Shown here: in pieces, positions 15,582-20,397 of the stretch
Layout: each line of letters begins with the position of its first letter
Numbering within the stretch: position 1 is the stretch's first letter
Source of the DNA: Paenalcaligenes sp035301625
GTDB taxonomy: Bacteria > Pseudomonadota > Gammaproteobacteria > Burkholderiales > Burkholderiaceae_B
Assembly (NCBI GenBank): GCA_035301625.1
Contig: DATGTW010000061.1
Span: 1 to 20,397, forward strand
Reading direction: 5' to 3'
Length of the DNA: 20,397 nucleotides
Notes under the pieces: generated by a model
What the model was told of the DNA's origin: nothing
Databases searched by the model: none
Seen by the model: only the letters and a program-made list of their open reading frames with translations
Position numbers and translations under genes: made by a program

Positions 15582-15845
15582 TTAGTTTAGTGGAGTATTG
15601 GGGACCACATGATGAATGTCTTGTAGGCGAAAGCGCATACGTAAACGACGTCCATGTACGGGGTCTTCGGCGTCTGCGGTAAAGGTTTTACTGCCAAATA
15701 GATAGGCGTTGTAGATTACCTTTGCAGCTATCTTGGGCCCGTCTTTTGGTTGCACATAAACAGTATCACCCAGACGAATGTCGTTGTGATTTAGGTTTTG
15801 ATGCTCGGGACGAGCAACGAGATCTGTAGGATACATTATTTTCAT
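15582..15845 (-). CDS. Small protein of unknown function (87 residues)
   Basis: I do not recognise this protein. It is 87 residues, soluble, rich in Arg, Asp and Asn, with no cysteines, signal peptide or membrane segment. The middle, DIRLGDTVYVQPKDGPKIAAKVI, has the alternating pattern of a small beta-barrel (SH3- or KOW-like), and GRRLRMRFRLQDI near the end could be a basic strand for nucleic acid or another partner. AAGGAG six bases before the ATG at 15845 supports translation from there; a second ATG at 15836 is possible but further from the ribosome site. It stands alone with 178 and 220 bases on either side. Confidence 0.7.
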   Translation of the reverse strand: MKIMYPTDLVARPEHQNLNHNDIRLGDTVYVQPKDGPKIAAKVIYNAYLFGSKTFTADAEDPVHGRRLRMRFRLQDIHHVVPNTPLN

Positions 15846-16026
15846 TATTGCTCCTTTTTTATATTGGAATTGTGTTTATCTAATTTTCTGCTTTTGGATT
15901 GGCTTGTTATGCCGTGACCGCGTTAAATATTTTTGAGTAATAATTTTCAAGCGGTGCAAGCAGTATGCTATGTATTTGGAGCGCGTACGCAAAATATCCT
16001 CCTATGATAACACTTTTTTGGTTATT

Positions 16027-16052
16027 AGCACTTAGTAAAAGTACTAGGTGTT
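16027..16052. other. 11-base-pair hairpin after the macro-domain gene
   Basis: Bases 16027-16037 pair with 16042-16052 in an 11-base-pair stem, counting two G-T positions, with a four-base loop. It lies 14 bases past the macro-domain stop. No T run follows on the minus strand, so it may be a weak terminator or a protein site. Confidence 0.35.
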
Positions 16053-16065
16053 AGAAGGCCATAGG

Positions 16066-16677
16066 TTAATTGCTCTGATTGTTTGTCGCATATCCTGGGC
16101 TGAGACTGATTATTTGTATTTGCCTGGGTGTGGCTATTGATGCGCTGATATGGGTGTAGGTCTGGGTGATCTCTTGATTAAAGCAGACCAGCAATACGGT
16201 GCGTACATACTGGCTTTTTTGTAGGGTTTTAGTTAGTGTGTTAAGGGCAATTTTTGTTGCAGCATCAAGAGGAAATGCAAAAATACCCACCGAAATGGCC
16301 GGGATAGAGACACTTTTCAAACCAAGTTTATCTGCGCTTTGGATAATGTTTTGGTAGGTTTGGGCTAGGTCCTTGGCTTCGTTATGGTGGCCGTCTTGCC
16401 ATCGCGGTCCAATCGCATGCAGTATATATTGTGCTGAAAGTTTGCCTGCGGGTGTAGGTATTACAGTACCGGCCGTTTGTTCGCCATGGGTGTGATAATA
16501 GTCAGTGCACACTTTGGCTACTGTAGGTCCGGCTGCTTGGTGTATGGCACCGCTCACGCCGCCTCCGGGTAACAAGGTTTCATTGGCCGAGTTAACAATG
16601 GCATCAGCTGCAATTGCGGTGATATCGCCGTGTAAAATGGCAATTGTTTTATTTGTGGTCGCAGATGACATGGTCAT
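16066..16677 (-). CDS. Macro-domain protein, ADP-ribose / O-acetyl-ADP-ribose binding
   Basis: A 203-residue single macro domain of the YmdB/MacroD type. GDIT at 17-20, the NSAN motif at 29-32 and the glycine loop GGGVSGAIHQAAG at 38-50 match the ADP-ribose pocket. SIPAISVGIFAFP in the second half is the conserved diphosphate loop. Members remove ADP-ribose from protein or nucleic acid, or deacetylate O-acetyl-ADP-ribose. The family is also common in mobile defence and toxin-antitoxin loci, but no ADP-ribosyltransferase partner lies nearby. AAGGA lies nine bases before the ATG at 16677, better placed than for the second ATG at 16671. The start is 27 bases from the divergent NAT-SMUG1 gene. 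Confidence 0.9.
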   Translation of the reverse strand: MTMSSATTNKTIAILHGDITAIAADAIVNSANETLLPGGGVSGAIHQAAGPTVAKVCTDYYHTHGEQTAGTVIPTPAGKLSAQYILHAIGPRWQDGHHNEAKDLAQTYQNIIQSADKLGLKSVSIPAISVGIFAFPLDAATKIALNTLTKTLQKSQYVRTVLLVCFNQEITQTYTHISASIATPRQIQIISLSPGYATNNQSN

Positions 16678-16704
16678 TGGTAGTGTTCCTTACTTAGATA
16701 TATT

Positions 16705-18243
16705 ATGGATAGCCTAACAGATCCTCTTTTAGATGCTTATTTGCAGCGCATTAATTATAAAGGGTCTTTAGACCCTGACGCACAGACCTTGTCGGCTCTG
16801 ACGCGTGCTCATAGTCAAAGTATCGCTTTTGAGAATATTGATATTCTTTTAGGTCGTGAGATTAGCTTGCAACCAGACGATATAGTGCACAAGTTAGTCA
16901 CACAACAACGGGGTGGCTATTGCTTTGAGCAGAATTTGTTGTTTTTGCGTGTGTTGCATTATTTAGGTTTTGTGGTTCGGCCTGGGGGGGGTCGTGTGCG
17001 TTTGGGCGTGATTACTCGGGAACAGATACCCGCACGGACTCATTTGTTTTGTTTCATCGATATAGAGGGACAGCGGTGGCTTAGTGATGTAGGCTTTGGC
17101 TCTTATTCACTTACAGCGGCGCTGCAGCTTGAGCCTCAGATAGTGCAGTGCACTCCTCACGGAGAGCGTCGCTTTGATCCTGTAGGTGAGCGTTGGTTTT
17201 ACCAGGGCTTCGTAGCTGACCAATGGCAGGATCTATACGAGTTTAATCCTAATGAGGTGATGCATCCCGCCGACCAAAAAGTCGCTAACTGGTACACTCA
17301 AACGCATTCAGATACCCATTTTACTTATCGGCTGTCTGTGTCACGTGCATTACCTGGCGGAGGGCGAGCGGCTTTGCTTAACCGGCGGCTACGCCAAGTA
17401 GGTGAGAACGGTAGCGAGGAACTCGTTGAAATTACGCATGCTAAACAGCTTGCAGAGGTGCTAGAGGATGTGTTTTTATTAAATGCCGCAGCGGTTACTA
17501 AGCCGTTGTGGAAAAAAAATCAGGTCGACAGAATGAGTGCAAAACAGTTGCTTGATATTAGCCATGAGCTTTCCCAAGCCGTAGATCAATTGAGTTGGAC
17601 AACTCCTTCTCATGTCTATAATCCGCTTGATTATGCTTGGGGTAATCATCAGGAATATGTTCGCCGTTATGGCGGGATGCCTAGCCGGATTTTGATGGTT
17701 GGGATGAATCCTGGGCCTTGGGGGATGGCGCAGACAGGAATCCCATTTGGGGATGTCGGATTTGTGGGCCAGTGGCTGCAATTATCTGAGCCTTTGTCTG
17801 AACCCCTGCCCGAACAGCATCCAAAGTATCCAATTATGGGCATGGAGTGTCATCGTCGTGAGGGTAGTGGACAGCGTTTATGGGGTTGGGCTCAAGACCG
17901 CTTTGAAACTCCAGAACGGTTTTTTGAACAAGCTTTTGTATGGAATTACTGTCCTTTGCTTTTTTTGGCTCAAGGCAGAAATTTGATTCCTGAAAAGCTT
18001 AAAAAATCCGAGCGTGAGGCGTTGACTCCTGTTTGCGACGTGGCTTTGCGCGCTGTTATTGAGTGTTTACAGCCACGCTTATTAGTAGGGATTGGCCGTT
18101 ACGCGGAACAGCGTATTCGTTCCGTGATGGGTGCTGACACCCAGGTGGAATATTTGCTGCATCCCAGTCCAGCAAGTCCTCAGGCCAATAAAAATTGGGT
18201 GCAGCATGCTGATGCGCTTGTCGCTGAGCATTTTTCTGAATAA
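16705..18243 (+). CDS. Fusion of arylamine N-acetyltransferase and SMUG1-type uracil-DNA glycosylase
   Basis: One 512-codon frame joins two whole enzymes with unrelated chemistry. Residues 1-276 are an arylamine N-acetyltransferase that uses acetyl-CoA: Cys73 in RGGYCFEQN, His113 in ARTHLF and Asp128 in SDVGFGS form the triad, spaced as in Salmonella NAT (69/107/122). Residues 277-512 are a SMUG1 uracil-DNA glycosylase: Asn335 in GMNPGPWGMAQTGIPFG activates water, and HPSPASPQANKNW (His486 onward) inserts into DNA; both motifs closely resemble animal SMUG1. Each half is near the full length of its family. Met277 (ATG at 17533) could start the glycosylase alone. The joint is next to eight A residues (17512-17519); one fewer would end NAT at TGA 17534 and separate the genes. 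No clear ribosome binding site precedes 16705. The fusion may be genuine, produced by slippage, or a sequence error. Confidence 0.85.
   Translation: MDSLTDPLLDAYLQRINYKGSLDPDAQTLSALTRAHSQSIAFENIDILLGREISLQPDDIVHKLVTQQRGGYCFEQNLLFLRVLHYLGFVVRPGGGRVRLGVITREQIPARTHLFCFIDIEGQRWLSDVGFGSYSLTAALQLEPQIVQCTPHGERRFDPVGERWFYQGFVADQWQDLYEFNPNEVMHPADQKVANWYTQTHSDTHFTYRLSVSRALPGGGRAALLNRRLRQVGENGSEELVEITHAKQLAEVLEDVFLLNAAAVTKPLWKKNQVDRMSAKQLLDISHELSQAVDQLSWTTPSHVYNPLDYAWGNHQEYVRRYGGMPSRILMVGMNPGPWGMAQTGIPFGDVGFVGQWLQLSEPLSEPLPEQHPKYPIMGMECHRREGSGQRLWGWAQDRFETPERFFEQAFVWNYCPLLFLAQGRNLIPEKLKKSEREALTPVCDVALRAVIECLQPRLLVGIGRYAEQRIRSVMGADTQVEYLLHPSPASPQANKNWVQHADALVAEHFSE
17512..17536 (+). other. A8 run and ATGA junction between the NAT and SMUG1 halves
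   Basis: Codons 270-271 and the start of 272 consist of eight A residues (17512-17519). Removing one A makes the NAT frame read on through ATC AGG TCG ACA GAA to TGA at 17534-17536. That gives a 276-residue NAT whose stop overlaps the ATG at 17533 as ATGA, the standard arrangement of translationally coupled genes. A runs of this length are known sites of polymerase slippage and of sequencing errors. Confidence 0.75.
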
Positions 18244-18297
18244 GCCATTGTTTGGCACTATGGGTTAATGGCTGCGTCTGACTGCGCTCAGTTTTGT

Positions 18298-19491
18298 CTA
18301 TTGTGCGCGGTTTTGGCTGCTCAAAATGTTGGCATAAATACTTTCAAAGTTGGTAGCAATATTCTGCCAATCAAATTTTTGAGCCAGTTGTTGGCCTTGG
18401 CGGGCCAATTGCTCGCGTAGCTGAATGCTATTGAGCAAGCTTTGCAGCGCTTTTTTGAGCTCACCACTGTCGTTGGGGTCTTGTAAAAGCAGGGCATTTT
18501 CTTGATCTTGTGCGTAATGAGCGAAACCACAGTAACGCGAACTACTCATAACGACTGGCAATGAATAACTCATGGCCTCTAAGGGGGCCATGCCAAAGCT
18601 ATCATTTAATGTGGGATGCACGTAGATATCAGCTGCCTGGTAGTAGGGGCTGATGTCTGTCGTTTGAGTGACAAAGACAATACGCTCTTGTAGCCTATGG
18701 CTGACAGCTATTTGCTCATACATGGGCAGTTGGTGCTCACGCACGCCTACGATTAAAAGTTTGGCGTGGTTTGGCAGCTGGGGCAGGGCCTCGAGCAGGG
18801 TGTTCAGGCCTTTGCGTTCAGGGTTTCGTGCCACCAGCAGGCACAATAGGTCAGTTTCTAGTATCCCTAGGTGGGTACGTGTGTGCGTACGGAGGTCAGC
18901 GCTTTCCTGAGGTATGTGCACACCGGGTGGAATCACGGGGAAATCAAAGTGAGTTTTATAGACGCTTTGGATTTGCTTTTTTATTTGTTCTGAGACCATT
19001 ACTGTGCAGCGTCGGGGATCTTGGTGAATGCGTTTTTTTTCCAACCAGCGGTAGATTTGCGCGCGCGGGCTCAGGTAGTTAGCCAAGCGTTTAATAGGTT
19101 TAGGGGCGACAAACCAACGATAATAAGCTGAACGTACGTGCAGAACATCAACATCACCGCACCAACCCCCAACATGAGAATGGACTATCTGAAAGGAATG
19201 CTGTTTGAGGATTTTGCTCACTTTTTTGGCATACAAATAAGAGCGTATCCAGCTTGGTAATCGGTTGCTGATATGAACGGGGATAAACGATAGTTTGAGT
19301 GCGCTGTGGGGATCGTATTCATAACCGATCACAGTGATTCGGTGACGCTTTGATAATTCACGCATGAGCTCGACACCATAGGCCTCGGCACCGCCGAATT
19401 GATGGCCAAATCGAGTGGTTACAAAAGCGATATCGAGCGGTGCCAATGCATTTAGCGCTGACGCTTTTGGTGTTCTTTCTTGGTCAGGCAT
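18298..19491 (-). CDS. Glycosyltransferase family 4 protein
   Basis: A 397-residue GT-B glycosyltransferase that would transfer a sugar from a nucleotide donor to a surface glycan or lipid at the cytoplasmic membrane face. The acceptor-side motif FGGAEAYG is at 32-39. In the donor half, LVARNPERKGLNTLLEAL (219-236) and HPTLNDSFGMAPLEAM (292-307) are the group 1 signatures. The retaining-enzyme E-x7-E motif appears as Asp297-x7-Glu305, a known variant. There is no signal peptide or membrane span. The start overlaps the end of the upstream deacetylase gene by 40 bases, so the two are almost certainly cotranscribed and may act on one polysaccharide, perhaps lipopolysaccharide. The sugar is unknown. 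No Shine-Dalgarno is visible; translation may depend on coupling. Confidence 0.9.
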   Translation of the reverse strand: MPDQERTPKASALNALAPLDIAFVTTRFGHQFGGAEAYGVELMRELSKRHRITVIGYEYDPHSALKLSFIPVHISNRLPSWIRSYLYAKKVSKILKQHSFQIVHSHVGGWCGDVDVLHVRSAYYRWFVAPKPIKRLANYLSPRAQIYRWLEKKRIHQDPRRCTVMVSEQIKKQIQSVYKTHFDFPVIPPGVHIPQESADLRTHTRTHLGILETDLLCLLVARNPERKGLNTLLEALPQLPNHAKLLIVGVREHQLPMYEQIAVSHRLQERIVFVTQTTDISPYYQAADIYVHPTLNDSFGMAPLEAMSYSLPVVMSSSRYCGFAHYAQDQENALLLQDPNDSGELKKALQSLLNSIQLREQLARQGQQLAQKFDWQNIATNFESIYANILSSQNRAQ

Positions 19492-20174
19492 TTTTGCAGG
19501 AAATGGAAAATATGAGTCGAGCGGGTAATGTTGACGCGGGGTAAATCAAAAGGGTCGTCATCATTGAGGGCTAGCCCACGTGCAGTGGTCGTGGCGTTTA
19601 AATAACCGCATTCGGCCACCCATTGTTGGATTTCTGCATTTTTATGCCCGTAAGGATAACAAAAGGAGTCGACCTCGATGCCCAATAGTCGTTCTAGGTC
19701 TGTTTTAGATTGCGCAATTTGTTTTTTGGCCTCTGCAGTTGTAATGCGGGTTAAATAGACATGATCCTGCGTGTGTGATCCAATTTCATGTCCGGCATCC
19801 ACCCATTGCATGATTTCATTTTGATTCATTAGTGTGCTGCTGGGCACGCCATTTTCTGCATCCCAAAAGTTAGTCCCGCCTAGGTGATTGCTAACAATGT
19901 AATTGGTGGCTGTAAAGCCTAGCTCGTTGAGCAAAGGGAGCACGTTTCGATAAACGTTTTGGTAGCCATCATCAAAGGTTAAGCCGATGACCTTGCCCTG
20001 TTTCACACCGCGTACATACGGCATTATGTCGCGCATGCTAAGACCGGTGTAACCCAGTCTTTTGAGCCAGCGCATTTGATTAGCGAAGCGCTTGGGGTGG
20101 ACAGTTAGGCTACGAAATGGGGTACCTTTGGCGGCCGGGATATCGACCTGGTGGTACATCAGAATGGGAATCAT
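19452..20174 (-). CDS. Polysaccharide deacetylase (NodB domain) family protein
   Basis: Counted from the ATG at 20174 this is a 240-residue carbohydrate esterase family 4 protein starting MIPILMYHQV, the usual opening of this subgroup. LTFDDGYQNVY holds TFDDG at 66-70, with the catalytic base and a metal-binding Asp; SHTQDH gives metal ligands His134 and His138. CYPYGHKNAEIQQW is the later conserved motif. Such enzymes remove N-acetyl groups from cell-surface glycans or precursors. The frame is open further upstream, with ATGs at 20237 and 20255, but the latter abuts the ssrA terminator and none has a clear ribosome site, so the start is uncertain. No definite signal peptide is seen from 20174. 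The 3' end overlaps the glycosyltransferase start by 40 bases. Confidence 0.88.
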   Translation of the reverse strand: MIPILMYHQVDIPAAKGTPFRSLTVHPKRFANQMRWLKRLGYTGLSMRDIMPYVRGVKQGKVIGLTFDDGYQNVYRNVLPLLNELGFTATNYIVSNHLGGTNFWDAENGVPSSTLMNQNEIMQWVDAGHEIGSHTQDHVYLTRITTAEAKKQIAQSKTDLERLLGIEVDSFCYPYGHKNAEIQQWVAECGYLNATTTARGLALNDDDPFDLPRVNITRSTHIFHFLQKCLTKKEHQKRQR

Positions 20175-20255
20175 AGGCTGCCAAGAGGAAAAAACACCAG
20201 TATGGCTGGAGAGTGTACTGCCAAGGCAGCTATCCATACCAGTAAGGGTAGGCAT

Positions 20256-20279
20256 AAAAAAAACCGCTAAAAGAGCGGT
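20256..20279 (-). terminator. Intrinsic terminator of ssrA
   Basis: On the minus strand ACCGCT (20279-20274) and AGCGGT (20268-20263) enclose a CTTTT loop and are followed by a T run to 20256. It lies 17 bases after the tmRNA CCA end and immediately before the first possible ATG of the deacetylase frame (20255). Confidence 0.9.
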
Positions 20280-20296
20280 CAAAGTATTTATTTAGT

Positions 20297-20397
20297 TGGT
20301 GGAGCCGGGGGGAATTGAACCCCCGTCCGCAAGCCCTCCACAGGCAGTTCTACATGTTTAGTCGACCTATTTTTAGTTTTAACTGCTGACCATGCCG
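20297..20397 (-). ncRNA. ssrA: tmRNA 3' part (partial)
   Basis: The minus strand ends in GGCTCCACCA at 20297, preceded by a T-arm with GGGGGTTCAATTCCCCC, the tRNA-like 3' end of tmRNA. Further upstream, CATGTAGAACTG and GTGGAGGGCTTGCGGACG match the segment before the T-arm in betaproteobacterial tmRNAs. tmRNA with SmpB rescues stalled ribosomes and tags incomplete proteins. About 101 bases are present; the tag reading frame and 5' half lie beyond the right edge. A plain tRNA is excluded because there is no anticodon arm at the expected distance. A terminator follows directly. Confidence 0.92.

Noticed and set aside
16066..18243. Anti-phage defence island around the macro-domain gene
   Set aside because: No nuclease, toxin, ADP-ribosyltransferase or mobile-element gene lies nearby; the neighbours are metabolic and repair genes.
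20297..20372. Ordinary tRNA gene at the right edge
   Set aside because: The acceptor end and T-arm look like a tRNA, but there is no anticodon arm at tRNA distance; the sequence fits the 3' end of tmRNA.

Overview
The window reads as a chromosomal segment of a betaproteobacterium of the order Burkholderiales, most like Alcaligenaceae. This is inferred from the MnmA, PurB and DAHP synthase sequences and from a base composition that looks close to half G+C by eye; no search was run. It is mostly housekeeping and metabolic genes, with an anaerobic-respiration operon in the middle and an unusual gene fusion near the right end.

Left part (1-8103): the start of a leftward gene with a signal-peptide-like N-terminus; a 505-base gap with three degenerate 30-base repeats and what looks like a complete transcription attenuator (a 29-codon leader peptide with the run FFFYFYFF, an antiterminator pairing and an intrinsic terminator); then aroG-type DAHP synthase, a GlcD/D-lactate dehydrogenase-like flavoprotein, mnmA, a TSUP membrane permease, a leftward glutathione S-transferase, purB, and ribA starting at TTG. 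A bidirectional terminator closes this part.

Middle (8165-13540): a leftward ttrBCA operon for a periplasmic tetrathionate reductase, made of the molybdopterin catalytic subunit TtrA, the NrfD-type membrane anchor TtrC and the iron-sulfur subunit TtrB. The ttrB promoter carries a near-consensus FNR box at class II spacing, so the operon is probably switched on without oxygen. No ttrSR two-component genes lie inside the window. Next to it, rightward, is a single-chain fusion of S-adenosylmethionine decarboxylase and spermidine synthase.

Right part (14906-20397): leftward genes for a nucleoside 2-deoxyribosyltransferase-family protein, an unrecognised 87-residue protein and a macro-domain protein. 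The macro gene diverges over 27 bases from a 512-codon gene that joins a complete arylamine N-acetyltransferase to a complete SMUG1-type uracil-DNA glycosylase. The joint sits at a run of eight A residues, and one A fewer would give two separate genes overlapping as ATGA. The window ends with a leftward glycosyltransferase/polysaccharide deacetylase pair and the 3' end of ssrA (tmRNA) with its terminator.

The most notable items are the NAT-SMUG1 fusion with its A8 junction, the Phe/Tyr leader in front of aroG, and the FNR-type ttr promoter.
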